In this document: positions 46,565-56,504 of the stretch, in pieces
Numbering within the stretch: the stretch's first letter is position 1
Layout of the letters: every line of letters starts with the position of its first letter
From: Actinomycetospora endophytica
Lineage (GTDB): Bacteria > Actinomycetota > Actinomycetes > Mycobacteriales > Pseudonocardiaceae
DNA: 64,000 bases
Assembly (NCBI RefSeq): GCF_021026375.1
Contig: NZ_JAJNDB010000002.1
Span: forward strand, 310,001-374,000
Direction of reading: 5' to 3'
Position numbers and translations under genes: made by a program
Notes under the pieces: generated by a model
What the model was told of the DNA's origin: nothing
Database searches by the model: none
What the model saw: only the letters and a program-made list of their open reading frames with translations

Positions 46565-47766
46565 GAGCGGGACTTGACCTCCTGGCGGGCGACCGAGCGC
46601 AGGTGCACCTCGTCGGGCCCGTCGGCCAGGCGCAGCGCGCGGGCCCAGGCGTAGGCGTAGGCGAGCGGGAAGTCGTCGGACACCCCGCCGCCGCCGTGCA
46701 CCTGGATGGCGCGGTCGATCACCCCGCAGGCCATCCGCGGGCAGATCACCTTGATCGCCGCGATCTCGCTCGCCGCGCCGCGGGCGCCCACCTCGTCGAT
46801 GAGGTAGGCGGTCTTGAGCACCAGCAGGCGGGCCTGCTCGATCTCGATGCGGCTCTCGGCGATCTGCTCCTGCACCACGCCCTGCGCGGCCAACGGCTTG
46901 CCGAACGCGACCCGATCGTTGGCCCGGCGCACCATCGCGTCCAGGGCGCGCTCGGCCATCCCGATCAGCCGCATGCAGTGGTGGATGCGCCCGGGGCCGA
47001 GGCGGGCCTGGGCGATCGCGAAGCCGCCGCCCTCCTCGCCGAGCAGGTTGGAGGCCGGCACCCGCACGTCGTCGAGCTCGATCTCGCAGTGCCCGTGCTG
47101 GTCCTGGTAGCCGAAGACGGGCAGCGGCCGGGTGATCGTCAGGCCGGGGGTGTCGCGCGGGACCAGGATCATCGACTGCTGGCGGTGCGCCGAGGCCTCC
47201 GGGTCGGTCTTGCCCATGACGATGAAGATCTGGCAGCGCGGGTCGGACGCGCCCGAGATCCACCACTTCGTCCCGTTGATGACGTAGTCGTCGCCGTCGC
47301 GGCGGATCGAGGTGGTGATGTTGGTGGCGTCCGACGACGCGACCGCGGGCTCGGTCATCGCGAACGCGGAGCGGATCTCGCCCGCGAGCAGCGGGGTGAG
47401 CCAGTCCTGCTTCTGCTCAGCGGTGCCGAACAGGTGCAGCGTCTCCATGTTCCCGGTGTCGGGCGCCTGGCAGTTGATCACCTCGGGGGCGATCACCGGC
47501 GACCACCCGGTGACCTCGGCGACCGGGGCGTACTCGAGGTTCGACAGCCCGGACTCGGCGGGCAGGAAGAGGTTCCACAGCCCGCGCTCGCGCGCCTCGG
47601 CCTTCAGCGTCTCGACGACCGGCGGCAGGTCGTGCTCGGCCGGCGTCCCGCGGCGTTCCTCGCGCCAGGCGTCGTACTCCGCCTCGGCGGGGAGGATCGA
47701 CTCGTCGAGGAAGGCGCGCATGCGCTTCGTGTAGTCATCGGCCACGGCGCTGGGTGCGAAGTCCAC
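46561..47766 (-). CDS. Acyl-CoA dehydrogenase (ACAD11/FadE type)
   Basis: 401-aa FAD-dependent acyl-CoA dehydrogenase. FAD and substrate motifs: [66 protein letters not shown] and the late [22 protein letters not shown]. The pattern is that of the ACAD10/11-like branch. GTG start with GGGAG upstream. Its acyl substrate is unknown. Confidence 0.92.
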   Translation of the reverse strand: MDFAPSAVADDYTKRMRAFLDESILPAEAEYDAWREERRGTPAEHDLPPVVETLKAEARERGLWNLFLPAESGLSNLEYAPVAEVTGWSPVIAPEVINCQAPDTGNMETLHLFGTAEQKQDWLTPLLAGEIRSAFAMTEPAVASSDATNITTSIRRDGDDYVINGTKWWISGASDPRCQIFIVMGKTDPEASAHRQQSMILVPRDTPGLTITRPLPVFGYQDQHGHCEIELDDVRVPASNLLGEEGGGFAIAQARLGPGRIHHCMRLIGMAERALDAMVRRANDRVAFGKPLAAQGVVQEQIAESRIEIEQARLLVLKTAYLIDEVGARGAASEIAAIKVICPRMACGVIDRAIQVHGGGGVSDDFPLAYAYAWARALRLADGPDEVHLRSVARQEVKSRS

Positions 47767-47873
47767 GCCCGGACTCTCCCACCGGGCGCACCCGATCGCG
47801 AGAGCGCTCGTGATCACGTGACACGGTTTTCGTTGCCCTCCGACACGAAATTCCCGAGTGAAGGCCGCAGCGC

Positions 47874-47896
47874 AACCGCTTGTGCGGTTCTACACT
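47874..47896 (+). promoter_or_regulatory. Putative autoregulated promoter of the molybdate operon
   Basis: AACCGC-TTGT-GCGGTT (47874-47889), a perfect 6-nt inverted repeat, abuts TACACT (47891-47896), a TANNNT -10. The regulator GTG is 9 nt downstream, so the mRNA is probably leaderless. The encoded regulator likely binds the palindrome. Confidence 0.5.
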
Positions 47897-47904
47897 CCGT
47901 CGCC

Positions 47905-48309
47905 GTGACGCAGTTCCGGATCGCCGAGGCAGCCCGTCTGCTGGGCGTCAGCGACGACACCGTACGTCGCTGGACCGACGGCGGAGCGCTGCCGGTCGAG
48001 GCCGACACCAGTGGCCGCAAGGTCATCGCCGGTGCCGACCTGGCGTCGTTCGCCCGCGCCCAGGCCCACGCCACCCCGGATCCGTCCGGGGTCGGACGAT
48101 CCGCTCGCAACCGGTTCGTCGGCCTGGTCACGGACATCCAGAGCGACAAGGTGATGTCCCAGGTGGAGGTCCAGTGCGGCCCCCACCGGGTCGTCTCGCT
48201 CATGAGCACCGAGGCCGTCAACGAGCTCGCCCTCGAGGTGGGCTCGCTCGCGGTGGCCGTCGTCAAGGCCACGCACATCATCGTCGAGACTCCTGGAGGT
48301 ACCGCGTGA
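47905..48309 (+). CDS. Molybdate-binding regulator with Mop domain
   Basis: 134 aa. A MerR-like/excisionase-type helix-turn-helix (FRIAEAARLLGVSDDTVRRWTDGGALPVEADTSGR) is joined to a single Mop domain (RNRFVGLVTDIQSDKVMSQVEVQCGPHRVVSLMSTEAVNELAL) that binds molybdate. Such proteins regulate molybdate uptake and store the anion. It overlaps modA by 4 nt (GTGA), so it is the first gene of the modABC operon. Confidence 0.92.
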   Translation: MTQFRIAEAARLLGVSDDTVRRWTDGGALPVEADTSGRKVIAGADLASFARAQAHATPDPSGVGRSARNRFVGLVTDIQSDKVMSQVEVQCGPHRVVSLMSTEAVNELALEVGSLAVAVVKATHIIVETPGGTA

Positions 48310-49127
48310 GCATCCAGCGTTCTCCCCGGACGGCCCGCCGCAGCGCCGTCCTGTTCGCGGCCCTCGCGGCCCTCCTGGGACTGGCGCTCGCCGCCTGCGG
48401 TGGATCGGGCTCCGGTTCGGCCCCGTCCACCTCGGCCCAGGCCGCGCCCAAGACGCTCACCGTCTCCGCGGCGGCCTCGCTCACGAACGTGTACCAGAGC
48501 CTCGGCCAGCAGTTCCAGGCGGCGAACCCCGGCGTCACCGTCAAGTTCAACTTCGGCGGCTCCGACCAGCTCGCCCAGCAGGTCGTGCAGGGCGCACCCG
48601 TCGACGTCCTCGCCACCGCGAGCTCGAAGACGATGCAGACCGCCGTCGCGGCCGGGAAGATCCAGGGCGAGCCGATCGTCTACGCGACGAACCAGCCGCA
48701 GATCGCGGTCGCGCCGAACAACCCGAAGCAGATCGCCCAGTTCGCCGACCTGAACAAGCCCGGCGTCAGCACCGTCGTCTGCGCGCCGGCCGTCCCGTGC
48801 GGCGCCGCCGCCACCGCCGCCGAGCAGGCCACGCAGGTGACCCTGCACCCGGTCAGCGAGGAGCAGGACGTCCGCAGCGTGCTCACCAAGGTCGAGACCG
48901 GCAACGCCGACGCGGGCGTCGTCTACGTCACCGACGTCAAGAGCGCGAACGGCAAGGTCGCCGGCGTCAGCTTCCCGCAGGCCACCGCCCAGGGCGTCAT
49001 CCAGTCGTACCCGATCGGCGTGGTCAACGGCAGCCAGAACGCCCAGCTCGCGCAGTCCTGGGTGAGCCTGGTGACCGGCCCGCAGGGCAAGGCGGCGCTC
49101 CAGCAGGCGGGCTTCACCACGAAGTGA
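48306..49127 (+). CDS. modA: Molybdate ABC transporter substrate-binding lipoprotein
   Basis: 273-aa binding protein. Signal peptide with lipobox LAAC (Cys near 34), then the ModA fold with LTVSAAASLTNVYQSLGQQF and FNFGGSDQLAQQVVQGAPVDVLATAS, the molybdate-binding segments. It is anchored to the outer face of the membrane and hands molybdate or tungstate to ModB. Spaced 31 nt from modB. Confidence 0.95.
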   Translation: MSIQRSPRTARRSAVLFAALAALLGLALAACGGSGSGSAPSTSAQAAPKTLTVSAAASLTNVYQSLGQQFQAANPGVTVKFNFGGSDQLAQQVVQGAPVDVLATASSKTMQTAVAAGKIQGEPIVYATNQPQIAVAPNNPKQIAQFADLNKPGVSTVVCAPAVPCGAAATAAEQATQVTLHPVSEEQDVRSVLTKVETGNADAGVVYVTDVKSANGKVAGVSFPQATAQGVIQSYPIGVVNGSQNAQLAQSWVSLVTGPQGKAALQQAGFTTK

Positions 49128-49158
49128 CGGTGAGCTCGGACCAGGTGGCGGGGGGCGC

Positions 49159-49932
49159 GTGAGCCGCGTCCCCCGTTTCCTGTGGCTGCCCGCGGCGCTG
49201 GCGTGGCTCCTGGTGGCGGTCCCGATCGTGGGGCTCGTCGTCCGGGTCGACCTGTCGAACTTCTTCAGCCTGGTCACCTCGGAGGCGGCGCTCTCGGCGC
49301 TGTGGCTCTCGCTGAAGACCGGGCTCGCGACGATGGTCCTGTGCCTGCTCTTCGGCGGGCCGCTGGCCGTCGTCCTCGCCCGGTCGCAGCTGCCCGGCCT
49401 GCCGTTCATCCGGTCGGTGGTGCTGCTGCCGCTGGTGCTGCCCCCGGTGGTCGGCGGCCTGACCCTGCTGTTCCTCCTCGGCCGCACTGGACCGATCGGC
49501 GGGCCCCTCTACGACAACTTCGGCATCACCATCCCGTTCTCGACGACGGCGGTCGTGCTCGCCCAGACGTTCGTCGCGATGCCGTTCCTCGTCGTCTCGC
49601 TCGAGGGGTCGCTGCGTACGGCGGGCGAGCGCTACGAGGCGGTCGCGGCCACGCTCGGCGCGTCGCCGCTGACGACGCTGCGGCGGGTGACGATCCCCGT
49701 CGTCCTGCCCGGGCTGGTCTCCGGCAGCGTGCTCGCCTTCGCCCGGGCACTCGGTGAGTTCGGTGCCACGATCACCTTCGCCGGCTCCCTGCAGGGCACG
49801 ACGCGGACGCTCCCGTTGCTGATCTACCTGCAGTCCCAGGACGACATCGACGGTGCGGTGGCGATGTCGTTGGTCCTCGTCGTCATCGCCATCGTCGTCA
49901 TCCTCGTGACGCGCACCCGGGACGTGCGATGA
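49159..49932 (+). CDS. modB: Molybdate ABC transporter permease
   Basis: 257-aa permease with about six membrane helices. The ABC-coupling motif ERYEAVAATLGASPLTTLRRVTIP (EAA loop) is intact, and SVLAFARALGEFGATITFAG follows, as in ModB. GTG start; the stop overlaps modC (ATGA). Confidence 0.95.
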   Translation: MSRVPRFLWLPAALAWLLVAVPIVGLVVRVDLSNFFSLVTSEAALSALWLSLKTGLATMVLCLLFGGPLAVVLARSQLPGLPFIRSVVLLPLVLPPVVGGLTLLFLLGRTGPIGGPLYDNFGITIPFSTTAVVLAQTFVAMPFLVVSLEGSLRTAGERYEAVAATLGASPLTTLRRVTIPVVLPGLVSGSVLAFARALGEFGATITFAGSLQGTTRTLPLLIYLQSQDDIDGAVAMSLVLVVIAIVVILVTRTRDVR

Positions 49933-51017
49933 GCCGGCTGTCGGCGGACGTCGCCGTCGTCCGCGGCTCGTTCGAGCTCGACGTGTCGCTCGCGGTGTCC
50001 ACCGGCGAGGTGGTCGGCGTGCTCGGCTCGAACGGGGCGGGCAAGTCGACCCTGCTCGGCGTCCTCGCTGGGCTGCACCTGCCCAGCCGCGGCGAGATCG
50101 TGCTGGGTGAGCGCACGCTCTCCTCCCCGGACGGGTCGGTCCCGGCGTACCGCCGCCGGGTCGGCCTGCTCAGCCAGCAGGCGCTGCTCTTCCCGCACCT
50201 GTCCGCGATCGACAACGTCGCGTTCGGGCCCCGCTCGACGGGGGCCGGCCGACGGGCGGCGCGGGAGACCGCGGAGCGCTGGCTCGCCGAGGTCGACGCG
50301 TCCACGCTCGCCGACCGCAAGCCCGCGCAGCTCTCCGGCGGCCAGGCGCAGCGCGTCGCGATCGCCCGGGCCCTGGCCTGCGACCCCGAACTGCTCCTGC
50401 TCGACGAGCCCTTCGCCGCGCTCGACGTCGACGCCACCCCGGCGATCCGCTCGCTGCTGCGCCGGGTCGTGCGCGCGACCGGCGTGACGACGCTGATGGT
50501 CACCCACGACGTCCTCGACGCGGTCGTCCTCGCGGACCGCATCGTCGTGCTCGACGCGGGCCGGGTCGTCGAGTCCGGGACCACCACCGAGGTCCTCGCC
50601 CGGCCGCGATCGGCGTTCGCGGCGCGGATCGCGGGGCTCGACCTCGTCCCCGGCCAGTCGTGCGCCGACGGCCTCAAAACCGACGAGGGCACGCTCGTCG
50701 CCGGCACCCACCCGGATCCCGTCGACGACGGCGAGCGTGCGGTCGCGCTGTTCGCCCCGGCCTCGGTGGCGGTGTTCCGGGACGAGCCGGGCGGCTCCCC
50801 GCGCACCGCGCTGCCGGTCCGGCTCGCCGCGATGGAACCGCACGGCGAGCTCATCCGGCTGCGGGCGGCACCCCGGCCCGGCGGCCCGGACTGGCTGGAG
50901 GGCCTCGCCGCCGACGTCACCCCGGCCGCCGTCGCCGAGCTCGGGGTGGAGCCCGGCGAGGAGGTCTGGTTCGCGGTCAAGGCGGCCGAGGTGACGGTGC
51001 ACCCGGCGGGTCGCTGA
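49929..51017 (+). CDS. modC: Molybdate ABC transporter ATPase
   Basis: 362-aa ATPase. Walker A GSNGAGKST, signature LSGGQAQRVAIARAL, Walker B LLLLDEPFAALD and the switch His in VTHD are present. The C-terminal 120 residues form a TOBE/Mop-like domain that may sense molybdate and inhibit uptake. The stop is followed at once by a long palindrome. Confidence 0.95.
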   Translation: MSRLSADVAVVRGSFELDVSLAVSTGEVVGVLGSNGAGKSTLLGVLAGLHLPSRGEIVLGERTLSSPDGSVPAYRRRVGLLSQQALLFPHLSAIDNVAFGPRSTGAGRRAARETAERWLAEVDASTLADRKPAQLSGGQAQRVAIARALACDPELLLLDEPFAALDVDATPAIRSLLRRVVRATGVTTLMVTHDVLDAVVLADRIVVLDAGRVVESGTTTEVLARPRSAFAARIAGLDLVPGQSCADGLKTDEGTLVAGTHPDPVDDGERAVALFAPASVAVFRDEPGGSPRTALPVRLAAMEPHGELIRLRAAPRPGGPDWLEGLAADVTPAAVAELGVEPGEEVWFAVKAAEVTVHPAGR

Positions 51018-51087
51018 GTTCGGCTCCGCCATGTGCGTGCGTTTCCGTGTCCCAGCACGGAAACGCACGCACATGGCGAAGCCGAAC
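51018..51087. terminator. Long hairpin after modC
   Basis: Arms of 32 nt, 51018-51049 and 51056-51087, with one mismatch and a 6-nt loop. The stem begins GTTCGGCTCCGCC. It lies directly after the modC stop and before clpP on the same strand, so it probably ends the mod transcript. Confidence 0.8.
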
Positions 51088-51161
51088 TGCTCAGAGCGGA
51101 TCCGCGCTGCCAGCAGCGGATCTCGTGGCGGGTGGGGTCTCCCGGGCACGACGGTGGGCTC

Positions 51162-51773
51162 ATGACCGACTCGACCTCCGGCACGTTCTCGCCGGAACTC
51201 CGCGCCCACCTGCTGCGCCACCGGGTGCTCGTGCTCGACGGCGCCCTCGACGACGACAACGGCACGGCCCTCACCGGGCACCTGCTCACGCTCGCCGCCG
51301 AGAACGACTCCGCCGACGTCGCGCTCTGGATCCACTCGCCCGGCGGGTCGGTGCCGGCGATGCTGGCGATCCGGGACGTGATGCGTCTCGTGCCCTGCGA
51401 CGTGTCGACGCTCGCGCTGGGCCTGGCGTGCAGCGCCGGTCAGTTCCTGCTCTCGGCCGGCACGCCGGGGAAGCGATACGCGCTCCCGCACGCCAAGATC
51501 CTGATGCACCAGGGGTCGTCCGGCATCGGGGGATCGGCGGTGGAGGTCGAGGTCCAGGCCAACGACCTCCGCCACACCCGCGACACCGTGCTCGGCCTCA
51601 TCGCCTCCGACACCGGCCAGCCGCCCGAGCGGGTCTTCGAGGACTCGCTGCACGACCGGTGGTTCACCGCCGAGCAGGCCCGCGACTACGGATTCGTCGA
51701 CCACATCGTCTCGAGCTTCGACCAGGTCATGCCGGTGCGCCGGCTGCGCGTGGGGATGGGGGTGGCGGCATGA
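51162..51773 (+). CDS. clpP: ClpP-family serine peptidase, catalytic copy
   Basis: 203-aa ClpP subunit. The catalytic Ser (about 91) is in GLACSAGQFLLSAG, His in ILMHQGSSG, and Asp in the LHDRWFTAEQARDYGF stretch. The heptameric peptidase degrades proteins delivered by a Clp ATPase. ATG at 51162; the stop overlaps the second ClpP by 4 nt. This is an extra pair outside the usual clpP-clpX-tig setting. Confidence 0.9.
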   Translation: MTDSTSGTFSPELRAHLLRHRVLVLDGALDDDNGTALTGHLLTLAAENDSADVALWIHSPGGSVPAMLAIRDVMRLVPCDVSTLALGLACSAGQFLLSAGTPGKRYALPHAKILMHQGSSGIGGSAVEVEVQANDLRHTRDTVLGLIASDTGQPPERVFEDSLHDRWFTAEQARDYGFVDHIVSSFDQVMPVRRLRVGMGVAA

Positions 51774-52357
51774 GCAGCTACACGATCCCGAACGTCGTCA
51801 CCCGGGACGCGCGCGGCGAGCGCATCGTCGACGTCTACTCCCACCTGCTCTCCGAGCGGATCGTCTACCTCGGCACCGCCATCGACGCCGGCGTCGCGAA
51901 CGCGCTCATCGCCCAACTGCTCCACCTCGAGGCGGACGCCCCGGAGCAGGAGATCTCGATGTACGTCAACTGCGAGGGCGGCGACATCGCGGCGATGCTC
52001 GCGGTCTACGACACCATGCAGTACGTCCGCGCCCCGGTCGCGACGACGTGCGTGGGCCAGGCCGTGGCCGCGGGTGCGGTGCTGCTCGCGGCGGGCGCGG
52101 CCGGCCGGCGCTCGGCGCTGCCCCACACCCGCGTGGTGCTCCACCAGCCGGCGGCCCAGGGCCGGGGCGCCATCCCCGATCTCATCCTCGCCGCCGACGA
52201 GGTGGTGCGCGTGCGGTCCGAGATGGAGACGATCCTCGCCGCGCACACGGGCCGCGACACCGACACGTTGCGCCACGACACCGACCGCGACCTCGTCCTC
52301 ACCGCCCCGGCGGCCCGGGACTACGGGATCGTCGACCAGGTGATCGCGGCCCGGTAG
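51770..52357 (+). CDS. ClpP-like subunit lacking the catalytic serine
   Basis: 195-aa ClpP homologue. Where active ClpP has GQAASMGA it reads GQAVAAGA, so the catalytic Ser is Ala (about residue 100); the His (RVVLHQP) and the Asp region (TDRDLVL) remain. It is therefore expected to be an inactive partner of the preceding subunit, as ClpR is in other lineages. Translationally coupled to that gene. Its stop lies within a long palindrome. Confidence 0.88.
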   Translation: MSSYTIPNVVTRDARGERIVDVYSHLLSERIVYLGTAIDAGVANALIAQLLHLEADAPEQEISMYVNCEGGDIAAMLAVYDTMQYVRAPVATTCVGQAVAAGAVLLAAGAAGRRSALPHTRVVLHQPAAQGRGAIPDLILAADEVVRVRSEMETILAAHTGRDTDTLRHDTDRDLVLTAPAARDYGIVDQVIAAR

Positions 52358-52430
52358 GTGCGCTCTGCGCCCGTGAGCAGTAATTGAGGCTCTGGCGTCA
52401 ATTACTGCTCACGGGCGCGGAGCGCACCTA
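52355..52430. terminator. Long palindrome shared by converging ClpP-like and XRE genes
   Basis: Arms of 33 nt (52355-52387 and 52398-52430), one mismatch, 10-nt loop. Each arm starts with TAG, and this TAG is the stop codon of the ClpP-like gene on one strand and of the XRE gene on the other. It should end transcription both ways. Confidence 0.8.
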
Positions 52431-52787
52431 CGCGGCGAGCATCACCGGACCGCTCGGGGAGCCGGCGCGGAGCGCGAGGTCGGCGTGGGCCCGCCGGACC
52501 ACCTCGCGCACCGGTACGCCGAGCGCCCCGGCGACGGCCGCCAACATCTCGCTCGACGGATCCTTGCGGCCGCGCTCGAGTTCGGAGAGGTACTGCGGCG
52601 ACATCCCGGCCCGCGCGGCGGTGTCGGCGAGGCGGTCGCCCCGGGCGCGTCGGAGGTCGCGCAGCCCGCGCCCGACGGCCTCCCGCCACAACGGTTCGGT
52701 GTCCGGCTCCGGCGCGCGGCGCAGGGGCGTCGGCGCCGGGGGAACGCTCCTCCGGCGGCGGCTCTCGAGAGGGATGACCTCGCCCAT
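52428..52787 (-). CDS. XRE-family regulator (ClgR-like)
   Basis: 119 aa with one helix-turn-helix, RLADTAARAGMSPQYLSELERGRKDPSSEMLAAVAGALGV, of the pattern seen in ClgR, the regulator of clp genes. About 30 residues precede it and are Arg/Pro-rich. It converges with the ClpP pair, which suggests but does not prove that it controls it. ATG at 52787. The palindrome at its end supplies its stop. Confidence 0.82.
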   Translation of the reverse strand: MGEVIPLESRRRRSVPPAPTPLRRAPEPDTEPLWREAVGRGLRDLRRARGDRLADTAARAGMSPQYLSELERGRKDPSSEMLAAVAGALGVPVREVVRRAHADLALRAGSPSGPVMLAA

Positions 52788-52894
52788 GACCGGGACGTTA
52801 GGGCTTCCCGACGGTGCCGTCGCCGGTTTCCGCCGCAGGCGAACGGCCGGGTCAGGCGATCATGGCCGGCTCCGCGGGCACGGAGATCCGCGGA

Positions 52895-53356
52895 TCAGAG
52901 CTGCCGGCTCCACAGCCACACGAACAGCACGGCCGCCACGAGCAGCACCGTCGCCACCACGACCGCCCAGGCCGTCCGCCGCTCACCCCGGACGTGCGCG
53001 GTGACCCGGTCGGCCAGCACGACGACCGCCCACCACATCAGAAGCGCCGCCACGGCCACTCCGACCCACACCGCGGCGTGCACGGCCCACGCGCCGGCCA
53101 ACGACGGCCCACCCCAGGCGTCGTCGTACGGACCCGGAACCACGAACCCGTAGAGCGGTCCCCGCAGGAACCCGACGACCACCAGGTACGCCACGAACCA
53201 GGCCCAGACGCCGAGCCCCACGCCGAAGATCCCGGCGACGAGGTCCCGCGGACGCCTCCGACCGACGGCCAGAACCGCCATGACCACCGACCGCGGGAGC
53301 AGGACGAGCGCCCGGAGCCCCGGATACGAGGAGCGTCGGCGGCCGATCCCGGTCAC
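52895..53356 (-). CDS. Small integral membrane protein, unknown function
   Basis: 153 aa with three or four hydrophobic helices (LVAGIFGVGLGVWAWFVAYLVVVGFL, AVHAAVWVGVAVAALLMWWAVVVLA, VVVATVLLVAAVLFVWLW) and an Arg-rich N-terminus. No family motif recognised. GTG start. Confidence 0.65.
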   Translation of the reverse strand: MTGIGRRRSSYPGLRALVLLPRSVVMAVLAVGRRRPRDLVAGIFGVGLGVWAWFVAYLVVVGFLRGPLYGFVVPGPYDDAWGGPSLAGAWAVHAAVWVGVAVAALLMWWAVVVLADRVTAHVRGERRTAWAVVVATVLLVAAVLFVWLWSRQL

Positions 53357-53411
53357 GAGGGCCTCCGAGTTCAGGCCGGACGGATCTCCACGATACGGAC
53401 GACCCGCCCGA

Positions 53412-53434
53412 TGTCAGGAAGGGTTCATCCTGAC
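53412..53434. repeat. GTCAGCG-family palindrome variant
   Basis: TGTCAGGA (53412) and TCCTGAC (53428-53434) around an 8-nt loop; a variant of the family core with GGA in place of GCG. Tandem with the next copy, between the membrane-protein and AMP nucleosidase genes. Confidence 0.55.
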
Positions 53435-53440
53435 GTCAGG

Positions 53441-53465
53441 TGTCAGCGGTGGTTCATCGCTGACA
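53441..53465. repeat. GTCAGCG-family palindrome
   Basis: Perfect arms TGTCAGCG (53441-53448) and CGCTGACA (53458-53465) with a 9-nt loop. It ends 8 nt before the AMP nucleosidase stop and may terminate that gene. Confidence 0.7.
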
Positions 53466-53473
53466 CCGGGTCC

Positions 53474-54787
53474 CTACGTATCCGACGGCCCCCCGAACAG
53501 CGGCTCGTCGACCGACCGGATCTCCTGGCTCGGCAGGCCCTCCGGGTGCTCCTGGCGCACCCGGTCCACCGCCGACAGGGCGATCCCGAGGTGCTGGCGC
53601 TTGGACGTCTCGTAGAACTGCTGCGCGCCCGCAGAAAGCTTCGGCGACCCGTGCAGCGGCTTGTCCGAGACGCACAGCAGCGTCGCGTTCGGGACCCGGT
53701 AGCGGAAGCCGTTCGCGGCGATCGTCGCCGACTCCATGTCGACCGCGACCGAGCGCGAGGCCTGCATCGCGGCCAACGTCGTCCGCTGGTTGAGCTCCCA
53801 GTTGCGGTTGTCCGTGGTGTGCACGGTGCCGATCCGGTACTCCGCGCCCGTGCCCTGCAGCGCCTCCAGGAGGAACGTGTTGAGCCGGTGGTTGGGGATC
53901 ACCGGGACGTTGAGCGGCAGCACCTCGTCGAGCACGTGGTCGAAGCGCTGGTAGCCCGTGGCCAGGACGAAGTCGCCCTTCTGCTGGTGGTTCCGCAGGC
54001 CCCCGCAGTGGCCGATCATGATCATGGTGTCGGGCCGCAGGACGGCGACGTGGTCGGTCGCCGTCTTCGCGTTCGCCGGACCGACGCCGATGTTGACCAG
54101 CGAGACGCCGTCGCCGTCGTCGGTGACGTGGTGGTACGCGGGCATCTGGACGTCGTGGTCCGGCCGCACCGCCCCGGGGTAGCGCTCGAGGAACGCCTCC
54201 ATGTGCATCGCGTAGTTGGTGAAGAGCACGTGACGCTGGAAGGCCTCGGCGGGCGTGCCGGTGTAGTGGCCGAGCCGGTCGACCGAGAGTCCCATCCGCT
54301 CCGGGCCGAACAGGAAGAGCTTCTTCGAGCGGGCGTCGACGCGGTCCTCGTCGAGGGAGGCGAAGAACGACGGGTCGTCGAACCCGAGCGCGGGACGGGC
54401 GGGGCGGGCCGTCACCCGCGCGCCCGCCCGCAGCAGCGCCTCGAGCTCCCGGTGCAGGTAGCGCCGGATCGCGTGGGTCCGGGAGAACTCGCCGGTCAGT
54501 CGCGGGTTCACGGACGACCAGGGCCGGACGACCTCGATCGTCGAGTACCAGCCGTCGTCGTCGATCGCCGCCAGGGTGTCGACGAGGCGGTCGGCGGCCG
54601 CGATCACGTCGGCGGCCGCGAGCGCGGCGCCGTCGACGCTCGCGCTGGTGGCGGCCCCCGACGCGCCGGAGGAGGTCGTGGCCGAGGAGTCGGTGGCCGT
54701 CACGGGAGACGATCGTGCCAGTCCGGCCCCGGACTCCGGAGAGGGATGCGCGATCGCCGCGCGCGAAGGCATAGTGAGCGGGACCAC
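53474..54787 (-). CDS. amn: AMP nucleosidase
   Basis: 437-aa enzyme that splits AMP into adenine and ribose-5-phosphate. The N-terminal AMP nucleosidase domain (about 50-210; [13 protein letters not shown]) precedes a nucleoside-phosphorylase-type domain with [38 protein letters not shown] and the late [12 protein letters not shown] and CVSDKPLHG. The first 50 residues are Ser/Ala-rich and probably disordered. GTG start at 54787; ATG 54772 is possible. Divergent from the acyl-CoA ligase, 26 nt apart. Confidence 0.92.
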   Translation of the reverse strand: MVPLTMPSRAAIAHPSPESGAGLARSSPVTATDSSATTSSGASGAATSASVDGAALAAADVIAAADRLVDTLAAIDDDGWYSTIEVVRPWSSVNPRLTGEFSRTHAIRRYLHRELEALLRAGARVTARPARPALGFDDPSFFASLDEDRVDARSKKLFLFGPERMGLSVDRLGHYTGTPAEAFQRHVLFTNYAMHMEAFLERYPGAVRPDHDVQMPAYHHVTDDGDGVSLVNIGVGPANAKTATDHVAVLRPDTMIMIGHCGGLRNHQQKGDFVLATGYQRFDHVLDEVLPLNVPVIPNHRLNTFLLEALQGTGAEYRIGTVHTTDNRNWELNQRTTLAAMQASRSVAVDMESATIAANGFRYRVPNATLLCVSDKPLHGSPKLSAGAQQFYETSKRQHLGIALSAVDRVRQEHPEGLPSQEIRSVDEPLFGGPSDT

Positions 54788-54813
54788 GATCCTGCCGTCA
54801 GGAGGCCGTACCG

Positions 54814-56466
54814 GTGAGCGCCCCCGCCGTCCCGTCCCTGCCCTCGTACGCCTCGGGGATCTCCGACGAGCCCCTGCTCGGGGACACCATCGGCGACAAC
54901 CTCGACCGCACCGCCGCCCGCGTCCCCGACGGCGAGGCGCTCGTCGACCGCGCGCAGGGCCTGCGCTACACGTGGGCCGAGTTCGTCACCGAGGTCGACG
55001 CGCTGGCGGTCGGGCTGCTGGACCTGGGCATCGCCAAGGGCGAGCGCGTCGGGATCTGGGCGCCGAACTGCGCGCAGTGGACCCTGCTGCAGTACGCGAC
55101 CGCCAAGGTCGGCGCGATCCTGGTCAACATCAACCCGGCGTACCGGACCCACGAGCTGGAGTTCGTGCTCAACCAGGCCGGGATCCGGATGCTGGTCGCG
55201 GCGCGCAGCTTCAAGACCTCGATGTACGCCGAGATGATCGAGAGCGTGCGGCCGAACTGTCCGGCGCTCGAGCGGATCGTCATCACCGACACCGAACAGT
55301 GGGCGCAGTTGTTCGTCCACGACGGCGACGTCGGCCGCGTCCGGGAGCGCCAGGGCGAGCTCTCCGCCGACGACGCGATCAACATCCAGTACACGAGCGG
55401 GACCACCGGCTTCCCGAAGGGCGCCACGCTCTCGCACCACAACATCCTGAACAACGGGTACTTCGTGGGTCGGCTCTGCGGCTACACCGAGGTCGACCGG
55501 GTGTGCATCCCGGTGCCCTTCTACCACTGCTTCGGCATGGTCATGGGCAACCTCGCGTGCTCCAGCTCCGGCGCGACGATGGTCATCCCGGCGCCGGGGT
55601 TCGACCCGAAGCTCACCCTCGAGGCCTGCGCCGAGGAGCGCTGCACCAGCCTCTACGGCGTCCCGACGATGTTCATCGCCGAGCTGTCGCTGCCCGACGC
55701 CGACTCCTACGACCTCGCCCCGCTGCGCACCGGGATCATGGCCGGCTCGCCGTGCCCGATCGAGGTCATGAAGCAGGTCGTGGAGCGCTTCGGGATGAGC
55801 GAGGTGTCGATCTGCTACGGCATGACCGAGACCTCGCCGGTCTCCACCCAGACCCGCGCCGACGACTCGCTGGACCGCCGGGTCTCGACCGTCGGCCGGA
55901 CGATGCCGCACCTCGAGTCGAAGATCGTCGACCCGGAGACCGGGCTGACGGTCCCGCGCGGGACCCCGGGCGAGCTCTGCACCCGCGGCTACTCGGTGAT
56001 GCTGGGCTACTGGGAGCAGCCGGAGAAGACCGCCGAGGTGATCGACCGGGCCCGCTGGATGCACACCGGCGACCTCGGGGTGATGGACGACGAGGGCTAC
56101 GTCAACATCACCGGCCGCATCAAGGACATGGTCATCCGCGGCGGGGAGAACGTGTACCCGCGGGAGATCGAGGAGTTCCTCTACACGCATCCGGACATCC
56201 TCGACGCGCAGGTCATCGGGGTCCCGGACGAGCGCTACGGCGAGGAGCTGATGGCCTGGGTGCGGCTGCGCGACGGCGTCGCCGACCTCACCGCCGAGGC
56301 GGTGCGGGAGTTCGCGAACGGCAGGCTCGCGCACTACAAGATCCCGCGCTACGTGCGCGTGGTCGACGAGTTCCCGATGACCGTGACCGGCAAGGTCCGC
56401 AAGGTCGAGATGCGGGCCGAGTCGGTCGAGCTCCTCGGTCTCGGGAACGTCAGTCCGACCGCCTGA
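54814..56466 (+). CDS. AMP-binding acyl-CoA ligase (FadD type)
   Basis: 550-aa adenylate-forming ligase activating a carboxylic acid to its CoA ester. Core motifs: [69 protein letters not shown] and the late catalytic Lys in [10 protein letters not shown]. The pattern fits medium/long-chain fatty-acid:CoA ligases. GTG start. A GC hairpin (about 56478-56498) follows its stop. Confidence 0.93.
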   Translation: MSAPAVPSLPSYASGISDEPLLGDTIGDNLDRTAARVPDGEALVDRAQGLRYTWAEFVTEVDALAVGLLDLGIAKGERVGIWAPNCAQWTLLQYATAKVGAILVNINPAYRTHELEFVLNQAGIRMLVAARSFKTSMYAEMIESVRPNCPALERIVITDTEQWAQLFVHDGDVGRVRERQGELSADDAINIQYTSGTTGFPKGATLSHHNILNNGYFVGRLCGYTEVDRVCIPVPFYHCFGMVMGNLACSSSGATMVIPAPGFDPKLTLEACAEERCTSLYGVPTMFIAELSLPDADSYDLAPLRTGIMAGSPCPIEVMKQVVERFGMSEVSICYGMTETSPVSTQTRADDSLDRRVSTVGRTMPHLESKIVDPETGLTVPRGTPGELCTRGYSVMLGYWEQPEKTAEVIDRARWMHTGDLGVMDDEGYVNITGRIKDMVIRGGENVYPREIEEFLYTHPDILDAQVIGVPDERYGEELMAWVRLRDGVADLTAEAVREFANGRLAHYKIPRYVRVVDEFPMTVTGKVRKVEMRAESVELLGLGNVSPTA

Positions 56467-56504
56467 GCGGTGATCACCCGGGGCTCCGACGGCCCCGGCG
56501 GGGA

